From: Clostridium sp. HBUAS56010
Lineage (GTDB): Bacteria; Bacillota; Clostridia; Lachnospirales; Lachnospiraceae
Assembly: GCF_007115105.1 (NCBI RefSeq)
Contig: NZ_SULJ01000001.1
Location: 62,001 to 126,000, forward strand
Length of the DNA stretch: 64,000 nt
Direction: 5' to 3'
Shown: positions 34,293 to 42,253 of the stretch, one piece after another
Layout: the number at the start of each line of letters is the position of its first letter
Position numbering within the stretch: the first letter of the stretch is position 1
Program-made: the position numbers and the translations under genes
The notes under the pieces: generated by a model
Seen by the model: only the letters and a program-made list of their open reading frames with translations
Database searches by the model: none
What the model was told of the DNA's origin: nothing

Positions 34293-34835
34293 TTAATTCA
34301 TCTGCTGCATTGCAGACATCATAAGCTGCATGGTTTCAAAGCGGGACTGTTGTTCCGGAGGCATAAAGTTTTTAAGCTGTTCAAAGGGGATTCTTCCCAG
34401 AGGATTGTTTTGCCTGTGGTTATTGTGGGTGTTCTGGGATTTGTCCTGTCCGTCTGATTGAGCCTGAACCGGAACTGTGGAACCTGGCATAGGGTCCTGA
34501 TAGGAGTTAGCCAGTTTAAATCCCTGAAAAAAGTTCAGGATAAGGTCAATAAAATCCTGTTCAGCCGGATTGGCAAAAGGTTTGATGGTGTTGAGCATGT
34601 CAATGGGAGACTCAGTGGTATTTTTCTCCCCGGCAGAGCAGATTCCCATTGCAGCGACTTCCCCGTCCTGAAACAGGTTTATAGTGCGCTGCAGTTCGTT
34701 GAATTTTACAAAGTAGGAGATAAAACGCTGCTGGGTAACGCTCATATAAGGCAGGGCAGCCTTCATCATTTGGATGTGATTATCGTTGATGAGGGAGTCC
34801 AGATCATTTGCGCGGATATTTTCTTCATTATTCAT
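34293..34835 (-). CDS. Conserved hypothetical protein
   Basis: A 180-residue protein with a helical N-terminal part (10-105, including ALPYMSVTQQRFISYFVKFNE), a low-complexity polar linker (about 110-150, rich in Gln, Asn, Ser and His) and a C-terminal amphipathic helix. No known domain is recognised. It opens the unit with the 95-residue gene downstream. Its promoter region is shared with the divergent 49-codon gene and holds a perfect 22-bp palindrome. It could be a sporulation or cell-differentiation factor given the company, but nothing in the sequence proves this. Confidence 0.7.
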   Translation of the reverse strand: MNNEENIRANDLDSLINDNHIQMMKAALPYMSVTQQRFISYFVKFNELQRTINLFQDGEVAAMGICSAGEKNTTESPIDMLNTIKPFANPAEQDFIDLILNFFQGFKLANSYQDPMPGSTVPVQAQSDGQDKSQNTHNNHRQNNPLGRIPFEQLKNFMPPEQQSRFETMQLMMSAMQQMN

Positions 34836-34859
34836 GGTTTAAGATCCTTACTTTTCTTG

Positions 34860-34888
34860 TTGACAATATATGCAGCTGCATATATTAG
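34860..34888 (+). promoter_or_regulatory. Promoter with embedded 22-bp palindrome
   Basis: TTGACA (34860-34865), 17 bases, then a TATTAG-like -10 (34883-34888) directed towards the 49-codon gene. The whole spacer is occupied by a perfect 22-bp palindrome (34865-34886) centred on AGCT, with arms reading TATATGC and GCATATA. A protein bound there would block the promoter. Its position between divergent genes makes it a candidate shared operator. Confidence 0.6.
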
Positions 34889-34911
34889 TATTACAGGAGA
34901 GTGATATAGAT

Positions 34912-35061
34912 ATGAGAAGCCGATTAATTATAGATGGAAATGCAGTATATGAAGTTGATGATGAATGTATGAAACGGAAACAAAGCCGGAACACAGGCAG
35001 GGGTAATGGAGGCCAGGGTGGATTTACAAGACCGGGCCAGGACAATAATAAGACCCGTTAA
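34912..35061 (+). CDS. Small hypothetical protein
   Basis: A 49-residue peptide with an N-terminal beta-type segment (MRSRLIIDGNAVYEVDDEC) and a basic, Gly/Asn/Arg-rich tail (GRGNGGQGGF). AGGAGAG lies about 11 bases before the ATG. It has a good promoter upstream and a strong terminator downstream, both reasons to think it is real despite its size. The longer frame from 34870 starts inside the promoter palindrome. No family recognised; the tail could bind nucleic acid, but that is a guess. Confidence 0.6.
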   Translation: MRSRLIIDGNAVYEVDDECMKRKQSRNTGRGNGGQGGFTRPGQDNNKTR

Positions 35062-35073
35062 ACAAAATAAGAC

Positions 35074-35102
35074 CCGATCCTGAAAGGATCGGGCCTCATT
35101 TT
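35074..35102. terminator. Bidirectional terminator
   Basis: A stem CCCGATCC/GGATCGGG around TGAAA, with T-rich sequence on the plus side, lies between the small plus-strand gene and the convergent Cys/Gly-rich gene. Confidence 0.75.
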
Positions 35103-35115
35103 ATGTTTTCTTTGT

Positions 35116-35346
35116 TTAGCAGCAGAAGTTATTTCCGCCACCAAAACCATTGCCACCGCAGCAGCAAAGGAGAAGGATGATCCAAATAAAACTACCGCAT
35201 CCATCATTGCCACCACAGCTGTTGCCACAACCGCTATTGCCGCCACCGCAGCAGCAGAGGATCAGGATAAGCCAGATTATATTAAATCCACTCCCGCCTC
35301 CGTTGTCGCATCCGCATCCACAATTAGTTGCTGCCAGATCACTCAT
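35116..35346 (-). CDS. Cys/Gly-rich small hydrophobic protein
   Basis: A 76-residue protein of two hydrophobic stretches, FNIIWLILILCCC and FIWIILLLCCC (about 22-35 and 50-63), each followed by Gly/Cys/Asn-rich linkers; about a quarter of residues are glycine and a fifth cysteine. Such duplicated Cys-Gly proteins occur in clostridial genomes under 'chorion class high-cysteine' names and are suspected to be cross-linked or metal-binding surface/spore components. ATG at 35346 follows GGAGGAACC; the longer frame from 35502 has no such support. The two halves appear to be an internal duplication. Confidence 0.75.
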   Translation of the reverse strand: MSDLAATNCGCGCDNGGGSGFNIIWLILILCCCGGGNSGCGNSCGGNDGCGSFIWIILLLCCCGGNGFGGGNNFCC

Positions 35347-35500
35347 ATTGGTTCCTCCAAATAATTTGTTTACACTGTAATTGTATGAACGGCAGCTTGC
35401 CACTGTTTCCACATTTTTTGTAAAAATTTTAGATTTGATGTGATTGAACTTATCCAATTGTTGTGTATAATTAGTAACAACGGGAAAAGAGGAGCAAATC

Positions 35501-36679
35501 ATGGAAAAATTATTTTATAAAAAACCATATGTAAAAACGTTTGAAGCACAGGTTTTGGATTGCAGACCAGAGAAGACAGGCTTTTATGAAGTGATTCTGG
35601 ACAGGACTGCTTTCTATCCGGAGGGCGGAGGACAGCCGGCTGATATGGGAGCATTAGGAGATGTGGCAGTATTTGATGTAAAAGAAAGGGCTGGGGAGAT
35701 TTTTCATATAACAGACAGCCCCATACCTGCTGGCAGCACAATAGTGGGGAGAATTGATTGGGAGAGAAGGTTTCAACATATGCAGAATCATTCTGGGGAG
35801 CACATTTTTTCTGGGGTGGTACATAAGCATTATGGATTTGACAATGTTGGGTTCCATATGGGAAAAGATGAGATAACCGTTGATTTTAATGGAGTTCTTA
35901 CATGGGAACAGATTGAATCCATAGAAGACGAGGTGAATGAACTGATATGGGAGAATGTGCCTGTACTGGAGTATTATCCTTCCAGGGAAGAACTGGCTTC
36001 TCTGGATTACCGAAGCAAAAAGGAGATAGAGGGGCAGATCCGTATTATTGAAGTCCCTGGAGGAGATGTTTGTGCTTGCTGCGGAACCCATGTAACTGCC
36101 GCAGGAGAGATTGGACTGCTTAAGGTGACAGGAATGATAAACTATAAGGGAGGCGTAAGAATCAGCCTTTTATGCGGGAAGATGGCTCTTTCTGATTACA
36201 GAAAGAAGCAGAAGACAGTGAGTGCACTCTCTGTTTTATTCTCTTCAAAGCCGGATCGGGTTCTTTGTTCTGCGGCAAAATTAAAAGAAGAGAGTCTGAA
36301 AAAAGATGGAACAATCAATGAGATGTACCAGGAACTGCTGCAAAGAAAAACCATGGAATATTTAAATTCAGAAAACCCTCTTCTTGTTTTTGAACAGGGA
36401 CTGGCTCCGGTGGAACTAAGAAAGTTTTGCACAATGCTTTATGAAGCTGGAAAAGGAAGTGTTGTGTTGGTCTGCTCAGGAGCAGGCGGCACCTATCAAT
36501 ATGCCATGGGAAGCAGCAGCCTGGACATGCGCATGCTTGGCAAGAGAATGAATCAGAAGCTTAATGGCAAAGGAGGCGGAAGCAGCAATATGGTACAGGG
36601 CACCTTTTTGGCAGATGCGGATGCAATCAGAAGTGTATTTGAGGAAGAAGCAGAAGGAGAAAAGAATGGATTTAAATGA
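35501..36679 (+). CDS. AlaX-type alanyl-tRNA editing hydrolase with DHHA1 domain
   Basis: A 392-residue protein homologous to the editing half of alanyl-tRNA synthetase: a beta-barrel start with DRTAFYPEGGGQP (about 35-47), the zinc-dependent editing motifs HSGEH (about 96-100) and CCGTH (about 192-196), and a C-terminal DHHA1-type domain (about 290-385) ending in GKGGGSSNMVQG. It deacylates mischarged Ser- or Gly-tRNA-Ala in trans. It is the long AlaX class. The next gene's ATG overlaps its last 14 bases. Confidence 0.92.
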   Translation: MEKLFYKKPYVKTFEAQVLDCRPEKTGFYEVILDRTAFYPEGGGQPADMGALGDVAVFDVKERAGEIFHITDSPIPAGSTIVGRIDWERRFQHMQNHSGEHIFSGVVHKHYGFDNVGFHMGKDEITVDFNGVLTWEQIESIEDEVNELIWENVPVLEYYPSREELASLDYRSKKEIEGQIRIIEVPGGDVCACCGTHVTAAGEIGLLKVTGMINYKGGVRISLLCGKMALSDYRKKQKTVSALSVLFSSKPDRVLCSAAKLKEESLKKDGTINEMYQELLQRKTMEYLNSENPLLVFEQGLAPVELRKFCTMLYEAGKGSVVLVCSGAGGTYQYAMGSSSLDMRMLGKRMNQKLNGKGGGSSNMVQGTFLADADAIRSVFEEEAEGEKNGFK

Positions 36680-37814
36680 TACGACAATAAAGAAGATTCG
36701 CTGGCTCATTGTTTTTACGGTAGCAGTGGTGGTGGCTGGCTTTAATTACCGGAGTTTGTTTCTATTTATTATAAAATTATTTGGGTTTTTCACCCCACTT
36801 CTTTTAGGGGGAGTGATGGCTTTTGTTATTCACCTGCCCATGCAGAAGATTGAAAAGCTGCTTCCGTCCAAAGAGGGAAGCAAAATAACAAGACCCTTAA
36901 GTCTCTGTCTGTCCATTTTATTTGTTGTGGGAATTGTGGTTCTTGTTATCTTCGTTGTTATGCCTCAGGTTTTTGATACATTAATAAGTCTTCAAAACAG
37001 TATACCGGCGTTCCTTACAGGCATAAAAGAGGAGTTGGAACTGTTATTTGCCCAGTATCCGGAGATTGCAGATTATATTAACGGAGTTCGAATTGACTGG
37101 AAATCTTTCTTTGAACGGGTGATTGAATTTTTATCTACTGGTGCAGGAAATGTTCTTTCTTCCACCGTATCGGCGGCTGTATCCATAATAAGCGGAGTAA
37201 CTACATTTTTTATTGGTTTTGTATTTGCAATCTACATTTTGCTTCAAAAAGAGACACTGTGCCGCCAGTTTAAAAAGCTGATGAAGGCTTATCTGCCCGA
37301 TGCGGTAACGGAGAAGACACTTAAAATTGTGAACCTGATTTATGTGACCTTCTCCAGCTTTTTTGCAGGACAGTGTCTGGAAGCACTAATACTGGGAACC
37401 ATGTTTTTTGTGGTACTGTCTATTTTTAAGCTTCCCTATGCGCTTTTAATCGGAGTTCTGATTGCATTTACGGCGCTGATTCCTATGTTTGGAGCGTTTA
37501 TCGGCTGTGTTATCGGGGCATTTTTAATGCTGATGGTTGATCCTGTCAATGCTCTTATTTTTCTGATTATATTTTTTGTGCTTCAGCAGATCGAAGGCAA
37601 TTTAATTTATCCTCATGTAGTAGGGAATTCTGTTGGGCTGCCTTCCATCTGGGTTCTGGTGGCAGTCACCATTGGCGGAAGCATGATGGGAGTGGTGGGG
37701 ATGTTGATATTTATTCCCCTCTGTTCAGTTTTGTACACGCTTCTCCGGGAGACAGTAAACCACAGGTTAAATCAGTCGAATCAGTTAAAAAAGCAAAAGA
37801 TAACGAAACCGTAA
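36666..37814 (+). CDS. AI-2E family transporter (TqsA/YdiK-like)
   Basis: A 382-residue membrane protein with paired N-terminal helices (about 12-60), a central soluble helical stretch and five to six C-terminal helices, the layout of the AI-2E transporter family. Near the C-terminus LLIGVLIAFTALIPMFGAFIG and IEGNLIYPHVVGNSVGLPSIWVL are characteristic segments. Members include TqsA, Na+/H+ antiporters and proteins of unknown substrate. The start chosen, ATG at 36666, follows AAGGAGAAAAG and overlaps the AlaX gene; the longer frame from 36564 lies inside it. Confidence 0.88.
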   Translation: MDLNDTTIKKIRWLIVFTVAVVVAGFNYRSLFLFIIKLFGFFTPLLLGGVMAFVIHLPMQKIEKLLPSKEGSKITRPLSLCLSILFVVGIVVLVIFVVMPQVFDTLISLQNSIPAFLTGIKEELELLFAQYPEIADYINGVRIDWKSFFERVIEFLSTGAGNVLSSTVSAAVSIISGVTTFFIGFVFAIYILLQKETLCRQFKKLMKAYLPDAVTEKTLKIVNLIYVTFSSFFAGQCLEALILGTMFFVVLSIFKLPYALLIGVLIAFTALIPMFGAFIGCVIGAFLMLMVDPVNALIFLIIFFVLQQIEGNLIYPHVVGNSVGLPSIWVLVAVTIGGSMMGVVGMLIFIPLCSVLYTLLRETVNHRLNQSNQLKKQKITKP

Positions 37815-37874
37815 GGGGAGGCTGTAAAGGAATCTCTGTGGCAGTTTATATAAAAATCATATCAGTCACATGAA

Positions 37875-37924
37875 AACAAGCCCTGGTATGGGTTATAAAA
37901 GCCCATACCAAGGCTTGTTTTTGT
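37875..37924. terminator. Terminator after the AI-2E transporter gene
   Basis: A long stem, AACAAGCCCTGGTATGGG with CCCATACCAAGGCTTGTT (one mismatch), is followed by a T run. Confidence 0.85.
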
Positions 37925-37945
37925 GCATTCATGTGCTATAAAGCG

Positions 37946-38200
37946 TTAATCAAAATCTGCGTGATAAATCTGATCCGGAGTATGGATATCAATGGCGCTT
38001 AGATTAAACTGATCTTCGAAAATCTGGATTTTATATTCAAAAAAAGTATCATCCGTTTTTTTTGACATGAAAATATAAGCCCCAGGTTCTTTTCCCTCCA
38101 TCTCATCGCAGATGTCGTTATAGATTTCTTCCCCGCTTACCGGGCTTTGATAGCCTGTCATGCGTATCTTTTCTTCGATCGCCTGGTAAAATTCCTCCAT
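37946..38200 (-). CDS. Hypothetical protein
   Basis: An 84-residue soluble acidic protein (MEEFYQAIEEKIR start, IYNDICDEMEGKEPGAYIFMSKK centre). It has an alternating beta pattern and no cysteine cluster or membrane segment. ATG at 38200 follows TGAGGT by nine bases and is chosen over the longer frame from 38251, which runs into the promoter of hemB. It is convergent with the AI-2E gene and divergent from hemB. No family recognised. Confidence 0.65.
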   Translation of the reverse strand: MEEFYQAIEEKIRMTGYQSPVSGEEIYNDICDEMEGKEPGAYIFMSKKTDDTFFEYKIQIFEDQFNLSAIDIHTPDQIYHADFD

Positions 38201-38276
38201 ATAGCAGTACCTCATTTCGATTTGGTATAATACAAATACCATTATAAGCAATCTTTTGCGTCACTGCAAGAATTAC

Positions 38277-38304
38277 TTGAATCTTCATAAAGACGGTGTA
38301 TAAT
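38277..38304 (+). promoter_or_regulatory. Promoter of hemB
   Basis: TTGAAT (38277-38282) and TATAAT (38299-38304) with a 16-base spacer, 29 bases before the hemB ATG. Confidence 0.55.
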
Positions 38305-38333
38305 AGGACAGGAATAAAAGGGAGGAAAGTCAC

Positions 38334-39317
38334 ATGGATATATTATACAGACCCAGAAGACTGAGGACATCAGATGCTTTAAGAAAAATGGTGAGAGAGA
38401 CCAGAGTTTCCAGACAGTCCCTTATCTATCCTCTGTTTGCAGTGGATGGGAACGGGATTAAGGAAGAGATTAAAACCATGGAAGGGCAGTACCGCTACAG
38501 CGTGGATCAGCTTTATCAGATTATGGACCGTCTTATTGCGGCTGGTGTGGAAAAGGTCCTGCTGTTTGGTATACCAGCTCATAAGGACTCCTGTGGAAGC
38601 CAGGCTTATGATGAGGAGGGAATTGTTCAGAGGGCGATCCGCTATATCAGAGAAAATTACCCCTCCATATATATCGTTACCGATGTGTGTATGTGTGAAT
38701 ATACTTCTCATGGACACTGCGGAATTTTAGACGGCGAGAGCGTGGATAATGATAAAACTCTTGAGTTTTTAAACCGCATTGCCATCTCACATGCCAAGGC
38801 AGGTGCCCATATGATTGCTCCTTCCGATATGATGGATGGGCGCATTGGAGCAATGCGGCAGGCTCTTGATGAAGCAGGGTTTGCAGAAGTTCCTATTATG
38901 GCATATTCTGCCAAATACGCATCTGCATTTTATGGTCCGTTCAGGGAAGCGGCGGATTCTGCTCCGGCATTTGGAGACCGTAAAAGTTACCAGATGGACT
39001 ATCATAATCGGAAAGAAGCCTTAAAGGAAGCAGAATTAGATGTTTTGGAAGGTGCGGATATTATCATGGTGAAGCCGGCACTTTCCTATCTTGATATTAT
39101 AAGAGAGGTTTCTAATCGTCATGATATACCGATTGCAGCTTACAGTGTCAGCGGAGAATATGCCATGATAAAAGCAGCGGCAAAAGCTGGATTTATAGAT
39201 GAGGAAAATATTATCTGTGAGTCAGCAATCAGTATTTACCGTGCAGGAGCCAATATTTTAATTACATATTTTGCAATAGAACTGGCTGGCTTCATGGATG
39301 AAGGAAAGATCGGTTAA
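38334..39317 (+). CDS. hemB: Delta-aminolevulinic acid dehydratase (porphobilinogen synthase)
   Basis: A 327-residue enzyme condensing two 5-aminolevulinate molecules into porphobilinogen. The Schiff-base lysines lie in YSAKYASAFYGPFREA (about Lys193) and IIMVKPALSYLD (about Lys246). The zinc-binding cysteine cluster is visible as DVCMCEYTSHGHCGIL (about 119-134). Length is standard. No other tetrapyrrole gene is adjacent, so hemB stands alone here. GGGAGGAAAG precedes the ATG. Confidence 0.95.
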   Translation: MDILYRPRRLRTSDALRKMVRETRVSRQSLIYPLFAVDGNGIKEEIKTMEGQYRYSVDQLYQIMDRLIAAGVEKVLLFGIPAHKDSCGSQAYDEEGIVQRAIRYIRENYPSIYIVTDVCMCEYTSHGHCGILDGESVDNDKTLEFLNRIAISHAKAGAHMIAPSDMMDGRIGAMRQALDEAGFAEVPIMAYSAKYASAFYGPFREAADSAPAFGDRKSYQMDYHNRKEALKEAELDVLEGADIIMVKPALSYLDIIREVSNRHDIPIAAYSVSGEYAMIKAAAKAGFIDEENIICESAISIYRAGANILITYFAIELAGFMDEGKIG

Positions 39318-39322
39318 TTGTA

Positions 39323-40174
39323 TCAGGCATTTTCTTTTCTGAATTTTTTTATATCATCAAGAAGAAGGGAACTGATCCGCAGACCACCTCTTCCTGTGCC
39401 TAAATCAATATCTGGTTTATTACTTCCGTGAAAATCAGAGCCGCCGGTAGGAAAAAGACCATATTTTTTAGCCAGTTTCTTAAGTTTTCCGCTTTCGTAC
39501 TGGTTGTTTGAAGAATGATAAACCTCCAGACCCAAAAGTCCAAGCCCTTTTAGATAGCAGACTAATTCTTCTGTCTTTTTATCTCCAAGATGGTAAAGAT
39601 ATGGATGGGCAAGAACCGGGAAAGCATTTATACTGGTAAGAAGCCCCATTGCATGTTCTGGTGTGATGTTTTCCTTGCGGGGACAGTAAGGGGTGCCATA
39701 GGTCAGATATTTTTTAAAAGCCTGATCCATGGTGGATACATATCCTTTTTCACAGAGTACACGGGCAAAATGGGCTCGCGTGATAACCGTTTTAAGATTA
39801 CCGCCGCATATTTCTTCTAAGGTAATGGGGATACCGGCTTCGTTAAAACGGCGGATCATCTCTTCGTTGCGTTTATCACGGAGTTTTTTTAACTCGTTGA
39901 TCTGAGCGGAAAAATGAAGATCAGAAGGATCAGCAAAAAGTCCCAGAATGTGAATCTCCCCCTTTTCGTAGGCACAGGAAAGTTCAATTCCGGGGATGAT
40001 TTCCACATCAGTTTTTGAAGCGGTCTCTATTGCTTCGGCAAGACCGTCAATGGTGTCATGATCTGTCAAAGCAATGGCAGTCAGTTTTTTTTCCTGTGCA
40101 AGGGACACTACTTCAGAAGGAGAGAGGGTGCCATCCGAAGCATTGGAATGAACGTGTAGATCGACAAAATTCAT
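39323..40174 (-). CDS. PHP-domain phosphoesterase (TrpH/RNase AM-like)
   Basis: A 283-residue metal-dependent phosphoesterase of the PHP family with motif I DLHVHSNASDG (about 5-15), motif II LTDHDTIDG (about 36-44), EIIPGIELSC (about 57-66), a HPYLYH segment and motif IV GGSDFHG (about 240-246). E. coli TrpH (RNase AM) hydrolyses 3',5'-bisphosphonucleotides and short RNAs; the same role is plausible here. It is convergent with hemB, with only six bases between their ends, and no separate terminator. Confidence 0.9.
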   Translation of the reverse strand: MNFVDLHVHSNASDGTLSPSEVVSLAQEKKLTAIALTDHDTIDGLAEAIETASKTDVEIIPGIELSCAYEKGEIHILGLFADPSDLHFSAQINELKKLRDKRNEEMIRRFNEAGIPITLEEICGGNLKTVITRAHFARVLCEKGYVSTMDQAFKKYLTYGTPYCPRKENITPEHAMGLLTSINAFPVLAHPYLYHLGDKKTEELVCYLKGLGLLGLEVYHSSNNQYESGKLKKLAKKYGLFPTGGSDFHGSNKPDIDLGTGRGGLRISSLLLDDIKKFRKENA

Positions 40175-40356
40175 AAAAAACCTCCAAAATGAAATAGTTT
40201 AGTAATACTATAGTAACATGTTTTTTTGGTTCTGTAAAATGTGGAAAAAACAGCAGAATTAAGTGGGAAAATTCATAAAATCGTAATAGCATTTCTCATA
40301 AATTGTGGTATACTACTCAATAAAATACTACATAATCATGTAAAAAGGTGAAGTAA

Positions 40357-42060
40357 ATGAGTCAGGTGGATAACAGGCAAAGAAGCGGAGGAAGAACCCG
40401 TTCCTCCCAAAGTGGAACCAAAAGAAGTACATCAAAAACCGGGCGGAGGACAAGCCAGTCATACAGGTCCTCAGGTTCTTATCAGCAAAGACACGGAAAG
40501 AAGAGAAAGCGTAGTTCTCAATACAATATTACAAAGATTCTTTTTGGGATTATTCTGGCAGTTGCTGCGGTAATTTGTATTATGGCTGTTGTAAAGTATA
40601 TTGGCGGTCATAAGGCAAAGGAGACCCAGGGGAATTCATCCACTGCGGCAGAGACAGAATTAAAAAAGGACGTAAAGGTAGATGGACTTACCATTACTGG
40701 AATGTCAAAAAACGAAGCCAGAGAGGCGATCAAGAACAAATATCCATGGGCAATGAAAATTACCTATCATAACGAGGAATATAAGGTAAAGAATCTTTTG
40801 GAGAGCAGGATTGATGCTCTTTTAGAAGAAATTTATACCAAAGATCCAAAAGAAAACTACACACTGGATACAGAAGGCATGGAAGAAGCCGTTAAGGCTG
40901 AGGCTGACGCTGCTGCAAAGAAGTGGAACGTTCCGGCACAGAATGGTTCCATCTCGGGGTTTGACAAAGCGGCTGGAACCTTCATTTATTCCGGGGAAAA
41001 GAATGGTATTGCAATTGATGCGGACCAGCTTGCGGCAGATATATCCGCTCAGATAAAAGCAAAGAATTTTTCTGCTTCCATTGCAGCATCGGGAAGGGAA
41101 GTGGCACCGAAGATTTCAGAAGCCCAGGCAAAAGAAATGTATAAGGTCATTGGAACTTATACCACAACCACCACTTCCAACAGTGCCAGAAATAAAAATA
41201 TTGAATTGGCTTCCGGAGCATTGAACGGTCTGATTCTGAAACCGGGAGAAGAATTTTCCTTCAATAAGGCAACCGGAGAGCGTTCTCCTGCCAAGGGATA
41301 CCGCCCTGCAGGAGCTTATCTCAACGGAGAGCTGGTTGAGGAACCTGGCGGAGGTGTGTGTCAGGTTTCCTCCACACTATATAATGCAGTTGTATTTGCA
41401 GGTCTTACAACCACAGAGCGTCATGCCCACAGTTATGAGCCTGCCTATGTTACGCCAGGAGAGGATGCTATGGTAAGTTTTGGCGGACCGGATATGAGAT
41501 TTGTGAATAATTCTTCCAGTGCAATCGCAATCAGAACCAGTTTTGCAAGCCAGAAGCTAAAGATTTCAATCGTTGGAATCCCCATACTGGAACAGGGGGT
41601 TACCCTTTCCATGACGTCTAAAAAGACTGCCGAGTTGAATGCTCCGGCTCCGGTATATGAAGAGGATCAGAGTCTTCAGCCTGGAATCGAAAAAATTGTA
41701 AAAGCGGAGAAAAAAGGCAGTCGCTGGGTAACGAATCTGGTGACAAAAAAGGATGGCACTGTTGTAAGCGATGAATTCTTCCATAACAGCACTTATCGTG
41801 GAAAGCCTGCAACCATTAAAAGAAATACCTCAGGCGTTGTGGTTCCGGCTTCCAGTGAAGGGGAGAGTTCCCACGGAAGTGGAGAGAGTACGGTTCCGCA
41901 TCCGAATGAATCTCCGGTAAGCAGCACAGCCGCCGAGCCACATTCTGAAAAGAGTGTGCCGGAGACAGAAGCATCAAAATCACAGCCTCAGACCAGTGCC
42001 GCAGAAGAAACGACAGCTCCTGCTGAGAACATTGTTCCTCCTAATCCACTGAACCAATAA
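40357..42060 (+). CDS. VanW-family cell-envelope protein
   Basis: A 567-residue protein with a basic Ser/Arg/Gln-rich cytoplasmic N-terminus (1-52), one membrane helix (about 56-76), a peptidoglycan-binding-type region (about 100-270, YoaR-like) and the VanW domain (about 275-410, containing ATGERSPAKGYRPAGAYLNG, GGGVCQVSSTLYNAV and HSYEPAYV). A G5-like segment (about 420-490) and a Ser/Pro/Thr-rich wall-type tail end it. VanW proteins occur in glycopeptide-resistance clusters and in spore formers, but their biochemical role is unknown. The AAGGTGAA site precedes the ATG. Confidence 0.88.
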   Translation: MSQVDNRQRSGGRTRSSQSGTKRSTSKTGRRTSQSYRSSGSYQQRHGKKRKRSSQYNITKILFGIILAVAAVICIMAVVKYIGGHKAKETQGNSSTAAETELKKDVKVDGLTITGMSKNEAREAIKNKYPWAMKITYHNEEYKVKNLLESRIDALLEEIYTKDPKENYTLDTEGMEEAVKAEADAAAKKWNVPAQNGSISGFDKAAGTFIYSGEKNGIAIDADQLAADISAQIKAKNFSASIAASGREVAPKISEAQAKEMYKVIGTYTTTTTSNSARNKNIELASGALNGLILKPGEEFSFNKATGERSPAKGYRPAGAYLNGELVEEPGGGVCQVSSTLYNAVVFAGLTTTERHAHSYEPAYVTPGEDAMVSFGGPDMRFVNNSSSAIAIRTSFASQKLKISIVGIPILEQGVTLSMTSKKTAELNAPAPVYEEDQSLQPGIEKIVKAEKKGSRWVTNLVTKKDGTVVSDEFFHNSTYRGKPATIKRNTSGVVVPASSEGESSHGSGESTVPHPNESPVSSTAAEPHSEKSVPETEASKSQPQTSAAEETTAPAENIVPPNPLNQ

Positions 42061-42075
42061 AAGGCTATTTATAGA

Positions 42076-42113
42076 CAAGACTGGACATATTATTCTGCCC
42101 AGTCTTGTTTTTT
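42076..42113 (+). terminator. Terminator after the VanW gene
   Basis: CAAGACTGG pairs with CCAGTCTTG, followed by six T. Confidence 0.8.
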
Positions 42114-42157
42114 CCCGATTGTTTGAAAAATAATACTTTATTTTCCAGTTTTATTAT

Positions 42158-42185
42158 TTGCTTTTTGTTGAATAATTGTTATAAT
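42158..42185 (+). promoter_or_regulatory. Promoter of nifJ
   Basis: TTGCTT (42158-42163), 16 bases and a perfect TATAAT (42180-42185), about 70 bases before the ATG. Confidence 0.5.
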
Positions 42186-42253
42186 AATGTCAGGTCACTT
42201 TCCCATTATGGGAACTATTTATCAATATTCACATTTGCAGGAGGAAATCTAAA

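Noticed and set aside
35150-35380. 76-codon Pro/Gln-rich plus-strand frame
   Set aside because: Antisense of the Cys/Gly-rich gene; its composition is the mirror of those codons.
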